From contig JAJQJQ010000049.1 in NCBI GenBank assembly GCA_028622995.1, positions 620,001 to 684,000 on the forward strand: a DNA stretch of 64,000 bases, written 5' to 3'. This DNA is from Panagrolaimus kolymaensis. Lineage: Eukaryota; Nematoda; Chromadorea; Rhabditida; Panagrolaimidae. The position numbers and the translations under genes were made by a program. How positions within the stretch are numbered: the first letter of the stretch is position 1; each line of letters opens with the position of its first letter. Under the pieces are notes generated by a model that saw only the letters and a list, made by a program, of their open reading frames with translations, did no database searches and was not told the origin of the DNA. Shown piece after piece: positions 24,401 through 36,684 of the stretch.

Positions 24401-26248
24401 AAATTATGAGAAGAATCATAAATTTTTGGTTTATTAACTTTTTTATAAAACAAAAAAATTTAAAAATGAAGACAGTAAATAAAAATTTAAAAAACGCTTA
24501 TTTGGTTGCCACCATATTTTTTTGTAGCAAATAATAGAAATTTTTTAATTAATTATAAAAAATTAAAAAATCTTATTACATTATTTTTCCTTCATTTGTC
24601 TTCTTTTTTTCTCTTGACAATACTCAGAAAAATTAACAAACAAACAAAAAAACAGCTAAAAAATCTGAGAGAGAGAAAATAAAAATAATTCAAAAGTTTT
24701 GTATTTTCTCAATGACTGTCTTTAATTAATTAATTAACAATGTTCGGAAATTCATTAATTTTTTTTAAAAATGTGTCTAATTTTTTTGTGACTCAAAGTC
24801 TCACAAAAAAAAATCAATTTAATCAATTTTGTGTCTAAAATCAAAAAGCAAAAAAGATAAAGAAAGAATTTTTGTCAATAATTTTTTAACACTCAAAACA
24901 ATAAAAACCTTACTCATTTTTCAATATAAAAACGCGAAACGTGCAAAAACAATAATTAATTATAAAAAAGGAAAAGTCAAAAAATGCCGTGACTCGTTCA
25001 ACAACAAAATACTTAATACCCATCTTTTTTTTATTCGTTTCATTAATTAATAATTTCGTGAAAACACTTCTTCAACAAGCAGGCGACTTATTCTCGTTTT
25101 TACTGGAAAATTCTTTGATGGTTGGGGAAAAAATTTAGTAATTATTATTTTGACAAGTAATAATACAATATTTTGATATTTTACCTAAATTTTTTATTCG
25201 TGTAAAAAGATAGATTTCATTCTTTGTTTTTCATTTTCGTGTCTTATTTTTTAAAATAATTAATAATTGTTTTACGTCATTCCAATATGTATATTTTTAT
25301 TTGCGCTTCAAAAAAATTTTGGTTTCTATTTTTAACAAACAAATTTTTTTCTTCTGCCAACAACAATGCTTATTAAATTTCTGCAGTGTCTTTGTTTTTT
25401 TATTTATTTAAATAATTTATTAATTCTTTAATATATTTTTTTTCATTTTGGTTTAAATTATTTATTTTTTGTTTCAATTGTATTTTTTAATCTTTTATGG
25501 GTGGCATTGAATGAAATTCGAGAATATACATATTTATTTTCGGAAGTGTCGGTCGTCGAGCAAGGATCACTTTTTTTACAAAATTGTCACGCCATAGCTT
25601 TTTTTAGATATTACTTTTTTTGCTGCCCAAAATGTGTGTCGGTATAAAAAATAAAAATAATAAGTCTCATGAGAGAGCTTAGCTTTTTTTCCATTTTCAA
25701 GCTTGATTCTTTCGTTAATTAGAGTATCAAAAAAATTTGAAAAATGTAACACGCAACAGCGCCTAACTAACTATTTGCATGGTAACCTTATAATTTGCAT
25801 GCTTCGAATAATAATGAATCAACCATAAAAAAATGGAACAAAAAAAAAAAAGAGTAAAATATTTGTTTTATAATTTAAAAAAAATAGGAGATAAAAGAAA
25901 GGTAAAACATGGAACAAAAAAAAATCTGGGATTTTATTATTATGTTATTATTTACATACAAACATTTTAAGTTTTAAATTTTAAATTTGATTATTGCTTT
26001 TTTTAAATGAAAAATAGAATACAATATTTAAAGAAAAATCATTAATGGACACAGATGTTTAACAAAATATGTTGGAGCAAAAGAAAACCCAAGATTCCTT
26101 ATTTTTGCAATTGATATTTGAGAAGTAATAATATTTCAATCATTTTTAGTTTTTCACATTTTTCATTCGAATTTTTAAATAATATACTAAAAATTTAAAA
26201 CTAAAATTATTAGCTTCCAAAAAAGGATTCTCTAACAATGGAATATTA
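21426..26248. other. 4.8-kb non-coding stretch
   Basis: A/T-rich, with repeated TTAATTAATTAA palindromes (for example near 23478 and 24723) and CAG/GCAGCTGC patches near 23575, but no supported gene. It lies between the start of the basic low-complexity gene and the 3' end of the lipid phosphatase gene. Confidence 0.5.
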
Positions 26249-27575
26249 TTACTCGGATGTCGTCACTACGCTACCATATTCACTTGTCGGAGATGAGGCA
26301 ACAATAATATTTTTTCTTTCTATTAAAGAATTTTCATCCGTTGTTGAAGTTATAATAATTTGAGGTAAAAGTAAATCCATATTTTCATCCAGCGAAGTAT
26401 ATTCACCAAATTCTTGTTGATCGGTAGTTTCATATTTTGCGAAACGGAAAAATTGTAGGACTTGGGTTAACTAAAAAAAATTTTTTTGGGGTAATTAAAC
26501 GTTTCTAAAAATTAGGGGTCCCAAAAATTTACAGCTTTGTTGGTAGCAAAATAAAAATTACTTACAAAGAAACCTGCAACTATTGCTCCAACAAATGCTC
26601 CACCAGCTACATCGCTCAAACGATGTTTAAAGTCTCTAATTCTCGATGAACAAATAAAAAAAACAAACATGGAAATTAAAAGTTGTAAAATGGCTCGAAA
26701 AGGTTCCATAATTTTGCATCGTTTTTGAAGATAAACCTGCAAACAAAAAACTCAAAATTTTTAATTATAGCTAACCAAAAAAAAAGTTTGGAGAAAATTT
26801 ACTTTTCAAAATTATTAAAACTTACAATCATAAATATTCCAAAATACACGGAATGTGAAGAATGTCCACTGGGAAATGAAAAATATTCATCTTTATCATA
26901 TTTTCCAAAACATTGATATTCTTCAACAAAAATATGTGAAGCCCCAATGGGGCATGAAAAATTAAAATCTGGTTTACATACATCCAAAAAATTTGGTCGT
27001 GGTCTTGAAACTGTTCGCTTTCCAACATTTGTTAAAGCACTCGTAGCTAAATCCCCGCAAGCCAGACAAGCTCCAAGGTACAATAAATTTTCCAATAAAG
27101 GATATAGCAAACGATTGGGTTTTTTATAAACACGTTTGTTTTTTTGTGATAAATGTTTGATTAATGAAACTTCTGTGATGCAAAACTAAAAAAAAAGTTT
27201 TTGATGTTATTGAATTTGGTAGAAAAAAAGAAGGAAGGAAGCATACTGTAATAATTGAAATAATAATGAATACACAAAACATTAAATGTCCTTTAATTGT
27301 ATCTTCTCGATGGGGATATCGAATTTCATCGTCATCACAAAAGAAACCCTACAAAAAAAAGGTTACTGAAACGTCAGAAAAACGAATTCGAGAGTGTTCA
27401 ATTTTTTTTAAGATGCAAACCCAACTTTAAAAAAAGCAAGCGATGGATCAAAATGAAAGTAACCCATAAAACAATTTCTTACCGATTTAGCCCATGGAAT
27501 GCTTAAAGCAAACCAACGAATAATAACCATTAAAGGAATAGAAGCAATAGAAATAATTAAATGTTTTGAAAACAT
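26249..27575 (-). CDS. Lipid phosphate phosphatase (PAP2 family, metazoan LPP type)
   Basis: Exons on the minus strand: 27575-27483, 27348-27247, 27185-26826, 26736-26566 and 26470-26249, 948 nt, 315 aa, every intron phase 0. The protein is an integral membrane enzyme that removes phosphate from lipids such as phosphatidate and lysophosphatidate. Visible family marks are the GFFCDDDEIRYPHREDT loop typical of animal LPPs, motif C1 (GKRTVSRPRP), motif C2 (FPSGHSSH) with the catalytic His, and motif C3 (SRIRDFKHRLSD) with the nucleophile-activating His and Asp. Five or six hydrophobic segments surround them. The C-terminal tail after C3 is Thr/Ser/acidic and likely cytosolic. Length matches the usual 270-330 aa. 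It is transcribed divergently from the L10 gene. Confidence 0.9.
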
Positions 27576-28660
27576 TTTTTCAAAGTTCACTAACTTAATT
27601 AAGGATTTAAAAAAACTATACAAAAATTTCTTTCACCTTCACCAAATAAAAATAACTTTTAACTAATGCTAATAATCACAGACACGAACCCAACTAAGCA
27701 AGTTGTTCACCTTTTTTTTGGGTCCTTCCTTCTTTCTTCTTCCCTTATGGCAATGTCTCAAATGATTTTGTCGTTGACAACCTTAAACACGTCTCTTCTT
27801 CCTCATTCACATAATTTTTTTTATCAATATTTTTTTCATCATTGATAGCCTTTATTGTTGTCTGTGCTCTCAAAAAAAAAAATAGAGAGTGCAAAAAAAA
27901 AAAAGAAGACCAAGTAAGTGAGTATTTTGTTGCTTATCAGTAGTAAAATAAAAGAAGAAACTCTTCGTTGTTATGTTTTTTTATTTTTTCCTTCCTCGCT
28001 TTTTTTTTGCTTAACATCAATCTCGTGCGTGTCTCATTCTAATAATTCCATCATGTTTTTTTTGTTGTTGCTGCTTCTCATGAGAAAATAAGGTGATCCC
28101 CAATGTTCAGTTAACCAATTTCAATAATAACACCTTTTTTTCTTTCTTCACCTCCCGAATAAATGAAATTCTTGGCTAGCCTTAATATGTTTCAATAATA
28201 ATAATTTGATCGATCAAGATCATAATAATTGCAATTTCAAAAACAACAAAAATAAAATCATAACAAGCAACAACAAACATCGATTCTCCATGTTGAAGAA
28301 ATATGGATGTTTATGCATCGAAATAAAAAGCTATGAACGAATTAATGAAGAAAAAACAAATCAATCTTGAAGCTGAAGTCTCACTTTTTTGTTTCAAGCA
28401 TCAAAAGTTTTGAATGAAGCAAGTAAAGCAAATTTTTGAGCAGGTTTATCTTTTAAAACGAATATTGCAATTGTTCACATTTTACCAGCAATAAAGACTT
28501 TCAAAAGCAACACTAGCCTCAATCGAAAAATTTCTTCACCATTTTTTTGTTAATAGAATTTCAATCAATTTTTTGCTTCAATCATCCACGTAAACCGCTA
28601 AAACCATCCTTTTCGTTTTTCTTTTTTTAATATTTATTCCTTACTTTGCTTCTTCTAACG
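27576..28660. other. Intergenic region between divergent LPP and rpl-10 genes
   Basis: About 1.1 kb of pyrimidine- and A-rich sequence without an ORF of note. It must contain both promoters. A TATTTTCTAG acceptor at 28677, just before the L10 start, marks a 5'-UTR intron or trans-splice site. Confidence 0.55.
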
Positions 28661-28691
28661 CTTTTATTATTTTCTAGGTTTATCAACAACC

Positions 28692-29442
28692 ATGGGACGC
28701 CGACCGGCTCGTTGCTATCGCTATATTAAGAATAAACCATACCCAAAATCTCGCTTTTGCCGTGGTGTTCCTGATCCAAAGATTCGCATTTTTGATTTGG
28801 GAAAAAAACGTGCAACTGTTGATGAATTTCCAACATGTGTTCATATGATTTCAAATGAACGTGAACAAGTTTCATCCGAAGTGAGTTTGATTTTTTATAT
28901 TCTTCTTCTTTTTTAACGTTTGTTCTTTTAGGCACTCGAAGCTTCTCGTATTTGCGCAAACAAATACATGGTCAAGAATTGTGGTAAAGATGGCTTCCAT
29001 ATGCGTGTAAGAAAACATCCATACCATGTCGTTCGTATCAACAAGATGTTATCATGTGCTGGTGCTGATCGTCTTCAAACTGGAATGAGAGGAGCTTTTG
29101 GTAAACCTCAAGGTCTTGTTGCTCGTGTTGGACTCAATGATATTCTTATGTCTATTCGTGTTCGTGATCAAGTAATTTTTTCTTTTGTTTTTTTGATTAA
29201 GTTATTACTCCATTCATTTTTTTCAGCATGAAGCACATGCTCTTGAAGCTTTTCGTCGTGCTAAATTCAAGTTCCCTGGACGTCAATTCATCGTCACTTC
29301 TCGCAAATGGGGCTTCACTAAATTCGATAAAGCTGAATATGAACAACTTCGTGATAGTGGTCATCTCGTCAATGATGGAGCTAATGTTAAACTTCTTACA
29401 CCTCATGGACCTTTGAGTCGATACATCAAACATCCTATTTAA
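28692..29442 (+). CDS. rpl-10: 60S ribosomal protein L10 (uL16)
   Basis: Exons 28692-28880, 28932-29171 and 29227-29442 encode 214 aa, the usual length of eukaryotic L10. The protein starts [20 protein letters not shown] and runs collinear with the conserved family through [32 protein letters not shown] and the C-terminal GPLSRYI. It binds 25S/28S rRNA near the peptidyl-transferase centre and completes 60S maturation. All introns are phase 0 and 51-55 bp. An acceptor (TTTCTAG, 28677) lies 14 bp before the ATG, so mRNA is probably trans-spliced or has a leader intron. An AATAAA at 29479 is a good poly(A) signal. This is the safest housekeeping anchor in the window. Confidence 0.98.
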
Positions 29443-29478
29443 GTTGTTTATCTAATGTTGTCATTTTTATGTTGTTTC

Positions 29479-29484
29479 AATAAA
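29479..29484 (+). terminator. Poly(A) signal of rpl-10
   Basis: AATAAA 37 bp after the L10 stop codon. Confidence 0.7.
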
Positions 29485-29574
29485 ACGTTTTATTTTATTT
29501 TTGTCTTCATTGTTTACAATTTACACATTTTTTGCATGTTTACAATTAACACATTTTTTGCTTTGTAATGGGTA

Positions 29575-30180
29575 TTAGTTAAAACACGAAGTGTCTTCAT
29601 CTTTAAACTTTAGTTCCAAATTCAATGTTCCAACATCAAACCAATTTTCAACTTCAGAGGTTCTTGTAACATAATTGCTTGGAATTTTGAGGTCGATTTT
29701 GCGTTGACATGGAAGCCATGCAGATCGACCACAGTCAGTATAAAATTTGATGTGAACATCCAATGCAAAGAGACCATCTGTGCCTCCACTAATTAGGAAA
29801 TTGCCTTGAGCATCCGGTCGACCAGAAGCTAATTGCTTATCAAATCCTAAAAACGAGTAAATGTAAAGAAGGAAAATTGATTGTGGTGTATGTTAGTTTG
29901 CCCAAGATTTACATAAGTTAGTCGCATTGATTTCGAATCCAGCTTTTCCATGATTCGTAAGACGACAAATAAGCTACAGTAACTTACCTAGAGTATTTTT
30001 ATCCCATATTTTAATGGTTGTATTCCTTGTAGGTCCACTACCACATAGTAATTTTCCTCTAACACCAACACTTTGTTGTCGATAAGCATCAACACCAGCA
30101 ACAACGAAGCAAACAACAAAGGTTATAAAAAATACATAACTTTTCAGCGTCATAGAATTCATCGTCATTCGTTTTTTCAC
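29575..30180 (-). CDS. Transthyretin-like (TTL/TTR-52 type) secreted protein
   Basis: Two minus-strand exons, 30180-29988 and 29846-29575, give 465 nt, 154 aa; the intron is 141 bp. The N-terminus has a strong signal peptide ([19 protein letters not shown]), then [13 protein letters not shown], the start of the nematode transthyretin-like fold (a G-x-L-x-C strand). Later come [21 protein letters not shown] and paired cysteines ([16 protein letters not shown]), all in the positions usual for the family. Members are secreted and typically about 130-150 aa. Start choice is uncertain between 30180 and the in-frame ATGs at 30168 and 30162; all leave the signal peptide intact. The gene converges with rpl-10, with only about 130 bp between stops. 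Confidence 0.9.
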
Positions 30181-31038
30181 AAATAAAATAAATGTGACTA
30201 ATCTTGGGTTATTATTTCCTTAAAACTTTATTTATACCGTGAAGTGTCAATATTTTGGATAAAGAAATAATGACTCCACCTTTTTACAAACAAAAAAAAC
30301 AAGGGTTTGTTTGTTTAAATAAAAAAAAAGACTCGAATACTTTTTATTTTGATTGTTAAAATCACAGCCACGGAAGTTAGTTGCGCAATCAAACCTACTT
30401 ATCTAACTTTTTTTTATTATTTGTTTAGTTTTTAGGGATCAATGTTTTTCTTTAAAAGTTTTATAAATAAATGCATACATTCGATCATAGATTGAAAGAT
30501 CAAAAGTATGATTAGTCATCATCATCACAAAGAAGAATAAAAGGAAAGCGAAGGTGCAGTGTCTAAAACGCTACCGTTTTTTCTTTATCGGATATTTGAA
30601 CTTTAAAGAAAAAGATTTATTTGACTAAAGTTTATGGTGCCAGGTTTTAAAAAAAAGCGATGAGGATTAAATAAACTTTTTGACCTCCAGTGAAAAGCAT
30701 TTTATTAATCGAATATTTCTGTTAATAAGAGTGAAGATGTTAAAGAGAAAAAGAAAATGATAAATAAGCAATTTGTTAATAAAAACGATATTTCTCATAA
30801 AGTTACATAGCTTTTCCATTAATTACATATTCAGTAACAATAAATATGTAAACAGAAGTTCAAATTTGCGCCTTTCATCATTCACCCGCCAAAAAAGACC
30901 TACGGTAAACATTCTCTTTGGAACAACAAAAATCTAAGAAAGCTATCTTTGTTTGTTTACTTCTTCATTTTTACAACATTTTTCCTTTTAAGCAATATTC
31001 TGTTTCAGGACTCTTTCACTAAATCTTCTTCAATTATC
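30181..31038. promoter_or_regulatory. Upstream region of the first MATH-BTB gene
   Basis: Two blocks here (about 30659-30690 and 30858-30928) are repeated in the same order upstream of the next gene (about 32396-32429 and 32480-32556). The second includes GCCAAAAAAGACCTACGGTA. Their conservation against a drifting A/T background suggests a duplicated promoter. A TTTCAG acceptor sits just before the start codon. Confidence 0.6.
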
Positions 31039-32235
31039 ATGTTCCGACCACGAGTCAGATCAATTTCAAATCTAGGAGCATTAATGGTTGTTCCATCAAC
31101 ATCAAGAAAACGTCCTCAAGTGAGTCTTTTGTATTAGTTTAATATATATAAATGATTCTTCTTTTAGAATCTTGAATGTCCCATTTCAATTAAATGGATC
31201 GTTTCTGAAGAAAAATTGGCAGCTTTGAAGGATTCAACAACTTATGGATACTTGGCAACAGAATGGTTCAATGCTTCAAGCATTCCTGGTGTCAAATATT
31301 CTCTTGCAATTTATCCCAATGGAAATACAGAGGCTTATCGTGATAATGTTATGGTTTATTTGTACTTAGAATTTGAAAATGAAACAAAAATTAAAGCTGA
31401 TGTTAAATTTTCCGTTGAATCAGCTGGCTTTACCAAAAAAGAAAATTTTGAATATGAAAAATCATGGGGATGGGGATTTTCAATTTGTGAAACCAAAGAG
31501 TTCTTTGATCCTACTAAGAAATTTATTGTCGATGGTAAATTTACTTTGAAATGTGAAGGAATTATCTATGTTGAACGAGAAAAATCTGCTGGAAATGAAA
31601 ATGGAATCAAATTTGATGATGGACATATCGGTCATAAATTATGGTTGGAAGATGACAAAGATTTCACTATCAATGTTGGTGGATCACGTATCAAAGTAGG
31701 TTTACTATTATTCATTATTACTATACAATTCTTTTTTTAGGTCCACAAAAATGTTCTTGCTGCACAATCTCCTGTTTTTAAGAATATGTTAAAATGTGGT
31801 ATGAAAGAAACAACAGAAAACCAAATGGATATCATTGATTTTCCTCACAAAATTGTTCAAACTGCTGTTCAACTTCTTTACAGCATTCAATCTTCCATGG
31901 ACATGAATGACAAAATGGGTGTTTTACAATTTTGTGACAAATATGATATTGGTGATCTCAAGGAAAGTTTTACTTTAACAACAACTTTTTTTATTGCAGT
32001 TTCTTTTCAGAGTCGTATCGAAGATTCGTTGATTGAAGATGTTTCCATTTCAAATGTTTGTCAAATTGCAAATTGTTCCATTCTTTCAAATGCTCTAAAA
32101 CTTGAAGAAAAATGTGCTCAACTTTTAATTGAATCACTCAAAAATGGAACTCCGTTAATTGATATTTATCTCATTGATAAAGATTTTCTTCTCAAAGTTG
32201 TTAAAAATGCTAACTGCACCATCAGTGAAACTTGA
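31039..32235 (+). CDS. MATH-BTB domain protein, paralogue A
   Basis: Exons 31039-31119, 31168-31695, 31741-31962 and 32011-32235, 351 aa. The 176-codon second exon is a MATH (TRAF-like) domain opening with NLECPISIKW and typical of nematode MATH-BTB families. Exon 3 begins the BTB/POZ fold (VHKNVLAAQSPVFKNML) and exon 4 holds its C-terminal helices. Such proteins act as Cullin-3 substrate adaptors for ubiquitination: MATH binds substrate and BTB binds CUL3. Intron 3 would have to start with GAAAGT at 31963 where the paralogue at 35550 has GTAGTT. The 48-nt segment is open in frame, so retention adding 16 residues is the alternative. Confidence 0.88.
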
Positions 32236-32395
32236 TCTCCTTTTTTAATTTTTTTGTTGTTGCAAACTTTGTTGTATCACTTTTTCCTTTGTTTTATTTT
32301 TGTTTTTATAAAGCTTTGATTTGATCATTTTTGTTTTTACTTTTCGTTATTAGTTTTTGAAAGAATTTACATTGAGCATGCTAGTTCTTTAAAAA

Positions 32396-32575
32396 GGTGA
32401 CAAGGATTAAATGGACTTTTTGATCTCCAAAAATAAAGCATTTACACCGACCGTGCCATCCCAAATTCAATATCAAAGCAAAGTTTAAATTTGCGCCTTT
32501 CATTATTCATCTGCCAAAAAAGACCTACGGTAAACATTTTCCTTGGAACAACAGCAATAAATGCAAAAAAGCTAT
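32396..32575 (+). promoter_or_regulatory. Conserved upstream block shared with paralogue A
   Basis: Contains GCCAAAAAAGACCTACGGTA and an AAGGATTAAAT…GACTTTTTGATCTCCA stretch, both also present, in the same order, upstream of 31039. Confidence 0.6.
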
Positions 32576-32636
32576 TATCGTTCTTCTTCATTTTCAGCCT
32601 GTTTCAGAGCTTTTTTCAGTAAATCTTCATCCAATC

Positions 32637-33654
32637 ATGGCTCGAATCAAACAAATTTCAATCGCAGATGGAAATAAAGCTATGGTTGTTTTATCAACGA
32701 CAACAACAAGAAAACGTCGTGCAAAAAATGATGATGATAAAATTGTTGCTGCTTCTTTTGGTCCTAAAAACGTTGGTCAAGTTTATCTTTCTGATGGCCC
32801 ATCAAAATCAAAGAAACTTTGTTGTAATGAAAGCAGAGATGTAAGTTGTTTTTCTAGAAATCATGTGCCATGGATTTTATGTGTATGTTTGTTTTACAGG
32901 TAAATGGATATCAATTTGAATTAACAGCTCGATTTTCAACAAATATCGCAAATATTGGGAAATCTTTATTCAATCATGTTTTTGGATTCAATCGTGAAAC
33001 TCGTACAATTGAAGCAAATAAACCTGATTCATGGATGCAATTAGCTATCAAAGGTGCATGTAAAGCTATTCAAAATGATGAAACGACTATGCCTATTCCC
33101 ATTAATGAAAGTGAAAAGCAGCAACAGCAACCTATTCCTATTATCGATTTGACTTCTGAAGAAGATGATAATGATGAAGTTGGATTTATCCTAAAAGATG
33201 ATCTCAAAATTCTTGTTGATGGTCGGAAAATTTCTGTGAGTTCTTTATGCATACATACTTCTTGGTTAATCGTTTCCCTTTTTTTTTCAGGTCAATAAAT
33301 CCTTGATTCAACTCAAATTTACTAAACTTGATACCATACTTCTTGCTGAAGCTGCTGAACTCTCAATCAAAGACTTTTCATACAACGTCGTGAAAGCAGC
33401 TGTTGCATTTTGTTATGATCATCCTCTTCCTAATATCAACGTCGAAGAAATGTTAGCACTCATGGAATTTGCTAATCATTATGGTATCAATAATCTCAAA
33501 GTAAGTTTTCCTTTTACGTGCACTTTTATAGTTGTTTTCATTTTAGGATAAAGTGGAATTGATTCTTGCTGATAAACTTGGTGATTCAAATCGTATGGAT
33601 GCTGCAAAGACTTTGACTAATGCTCGAGAAATTAAAAGAGATTGTTCAAACTAA
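32637..33654 (+). CDS. BTB-domain protein lacking a recognisable MATH domain
   Basis: Exons 32637-32840, 32900-33235, 33291-33500 and 33547-33654, 285 aa; all introns phase 0. The first exon is basic (TRKRRAKNDDDK) and unlike its neighbours. Exon 2 has a diverged segment, a Gln run and an acidic SUMO-interaction-like patch (PIIDLTSEEDD), then KILVDGRKISVNKSL, which starts a BTB-like fold continuing through exon 3 (EEMLALMEFANHYGINNLK). The split of BTB by an intron between ILVDGRKIS and VNKSL matches the intron position in the three MATH-BTB paralogues (…GGSRIK/VHKNVL), supporting common origin. The upstream promoter block is shared with paralogue A. CUL3 adaptor function is inferred. Confidence 0.75.
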
Positions 33655-34670
33655 AAACGTTATCAACTGCACCAACGACTAAATACAATGAATTTGGATT
33701 CTTCTTTGTTGTGTTATAGTCAATCTCAATAAAATGTTTATATGAAACTGTTTTCATTTACTTTATTTGTTTGTTTATTTTTTGTTACTTTTATTCATTG
33801 TTATAAATTTTCTTGTTTGTCATAAAACTTAATTTTCTGAAAACTCTATTTTTGATTTCCAACAAAGCTCAAGGTACTAATAATCTTGAAAACTTTTTGC
33901 TTTGCGACTTTTTTGTGCAACAAAAAAAACTCGAACATTGTTTACCTTGCATTAATTATATGGCTTTCATTTATGTTTGTTAAAATCTAATTACATAGTA
34001 AATTAATTTGTTTCTAATATCGTATTTTTTGTTTGTATTTGTTTAAATAAAACTTATTTTTATCTTCCTTGTTTTCATTTAGCTCTGATTTTACCGTTTT
34101 TAAACATCATAAGCAGCATCAGTAGCTAATAAGACTAGCATTATCTCAATTTGTAAGAATTTGGAAGGAGGATGCATACACAATGGTCGGCGAAAAAAAA
34201 AAGTTTTATCTGATTCGTGCATGCTTTTTTTACCTGCGCTTTTTCATCGCAATATCTGTAATTGCTTTGCAGTGATGTGTATTTATACCAAAGTTAATTT
34301 TTTAAACCGTAATTAGTTGACATTTATTTCTATTAACATTGAAGAAAAATTCGATTGTTTCAATAAAGAAAATTAGTTTTGATCGACCTTTCTTGAATGG
34401 CAAAATCTTATTTATTTGGCATTGAGAGATTTTGATTAAAAAAAGGCGCCATTTTTTTCTTGCTTTGCCATCTTTTCTTTCCTTGGGTTTTGTCATTTTT
34501 TCGTTTCTGCAGCTTTTCTTTGTATGATTTATTTACAAAAATAGCTTTACTATTTGTTTCAATAAGGATATTTTTTGCCGTATTTATTTTCGCGTATTAT
34601 ATATTCTTTTTAAATAAATTTCTTAATTCTTTCTTTGTTTCAGTTCAGTAACGTTCGTAAAACAAATATT
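33655..34670. other. Intergenic region between BTB genes
   Basis: About 1 kb with no gene. AATAAAA near 33730 is a likely poly(A) signal for the BTB gene. A TTTCAG acceptor at about 34643 precedes the next start codon. Confidence 0.5.
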
Positions 34671-35822
34671 ATGGATTCTACGGTAACTGCTCCTTCAACT
34701 TATGTAAGTCGTTTCTCTTTCTTGGTGCTAAAGTAATGATTATTTTTTAGAATCTTGAATGTCCTATTTCAAATCAATGGATCATTTCGGAAAAGAAATT
34801 GGCAACTCTCAAAGATTCAACAACAAATGAAAAATTGGAAACTCCATGGTTCAAGGCATCAAACATTCCTGGTGTCAAATATTCTCTTGCAATTTATCCC
34901 ACTGGAAATACAGACGCTTTTCGTGATAACTTTATGGTTTATTTGCAAATACAACTTGGAAATGAAACGAAAATCAAAGCTGATGTTAAATATACTATTG
35001 AATCAGCTGAATATACTAAGAAAGAAAAATATGAATATGAACAATCAGAAGGATGGGGATTTCCTATTTGTAAAACTACTGAACTTTTTGATCCTACTAA
35101 CAAATTTATTACTGATAAAAAATTTACTATCAAATGTGAAGGAATATTGAGTGTCGAACGTGAAAAGCTTACTACAGATGAAAATGGAATCAATCTTGAT
35201 GGTGAATCTATTGGTGCTAAATTATGGAACAATGATGACAAAGATTTTATTATCAAACTTGGTGAAGATTCTATCAAAGTAAGTTTGGCTTTATTTATTA
35301 TTATTATAACCATTCTTTTTTTAGGTCCACAAAAATGTTCTTGCTGCTCAATCTCCAGTTTTTGAAGCTATGTTCCACCATTCTAGTATGAAAGAAGCAA
35401 ACGAAAATCAAATGGATATCAATGATTTCTCATTCAAAGTTGTCAATTTTGTTATTCAACTTCTTTACAATCGTGGAGCATCCATGGATTTGAATGATAA
35501 AATGGGAGTTTTACAATTTTGTGACAAATTTGATATCACTGATCTCAAGGTAGTTTTAACTCTTACAACAACATTTTTTATTGCTGTTTCTTTTCAGACT
35601 CGTATCGAAGCTTCGTTGATTGAAGATGTTAGTATCTCAAATGTTTGTGAAATTGCAAATTGTTCCATTCTTTCAAATGCTCTAAAACTTGAAGAAAAAT
35701 GTGTTCAATTTTTATCTCAATGTATCAAATCTCGAACTCCTGTAATTGATATTGTTATTCTTGATAAAGATAATCTTCTCAAAGCTATTAAGTTTGCTTG
35801 CTGTACCTTCAGTGAAACTTGA
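34671..35822 (+). CDS. MATH-BTB domain protein, paralogue B
   Basis: Exons 34671-34703, 34751-35278, 35325-35549 and 35598-35822, 336 aa. The MATH exon is again exactly 528 nt and begins NLECPISNQW. BTB follows (VHKNVLAAQSPVFEAMFHHS). All donors are GT, including intron 3 (GTAGTT), whose length (48 nt) equals that of paralogue A. Exon 4 is 225 nt, as in paralogues A and C, and ends CCTFSET. It is closest to paralogue A in the BTB C-terminal part (SISNVCEIANCSILSNALKL). Role as in paralogue A: a predicted CUL3 adaptor, inferred from family. Confidence 0.9.
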
Positions 35823-36684
35823 TCTTACTTTTTTTTTAAAATTTTTTGTTGTATCTGTTTTTCCTTTTTGTTTTGTTTTTGTTTTTTATTTAATAAAGCT
35901 TTGGTTTTTTTCTTATAAATTTCATCATCTTGTTTTGGAATGAGTTTCTGCCAGAATTTATAGGAACATGGAATTCATGCTACTCGATGAATATTTTTTG
36001 ATTTAACCAAAACCTTTGCAAAATTTTTGAAGATTTTAATTAAATCAAACCCTTTAATTTTTTTCTTCTTTTATTTTGTTCGAAAGCTTCTAACATAGTC
36101 GCTTCACATTGTTCGAAGATAGGTACAATCAGTCCAAAGAAATAGTTGAATTACTCTAGAAATTCTTTTTAATTATTCGATGTTGCAATACTTCTTACTT
36201 AAGGCTATTAATACATGTACAAAGAGTTTATTTATTTCGTGTTTACTTCTTTACCTCCCAAATGTAATTTTAAATGCCATTTTTTAACTATGTTTGCTTC
36301 TCTTGTTGCATTGTCTATGTCTTTATGTTAATCCTTTTTTATAACTTTGAAATCATTTTGGTTAGTTTGGTTGTTTGCGAGTTATAATACTTTATAACAA
36401 TTTTTGTTTTGTTTGGATTCCACTATGTTCAGCATCTCCAGCATACACCCATTTTCTCAATAAACAAAAAAGTTATGCGATTTTGTAATCTTTCAAAGCT
36501 CTTTGAGTGAATCAGCATTTTTTTCCCAATTTTACTCTCACCTTTTCTTTATTGCCGTTGCCTTGCCTTTCCTTCCATTTCGATCTTTTTTTTCGTGACG
36601 CACTTTTAGTTTGAAATTTCACAGTTTTTTAAGCTATCATTATATTAACCTTCCTTTTTTTAGGTACTTACGCTGACAATTCTT
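35823..36684. other. Intergenic region between MATH-BTB paralogues
   Basis: About 860 bp without a supported gene. An AATAAAG near 35893 probably ends paralogue B. A TTTTTTTAG acceptor at about 36663 precedes paralogue C. Confidence 0.5.
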
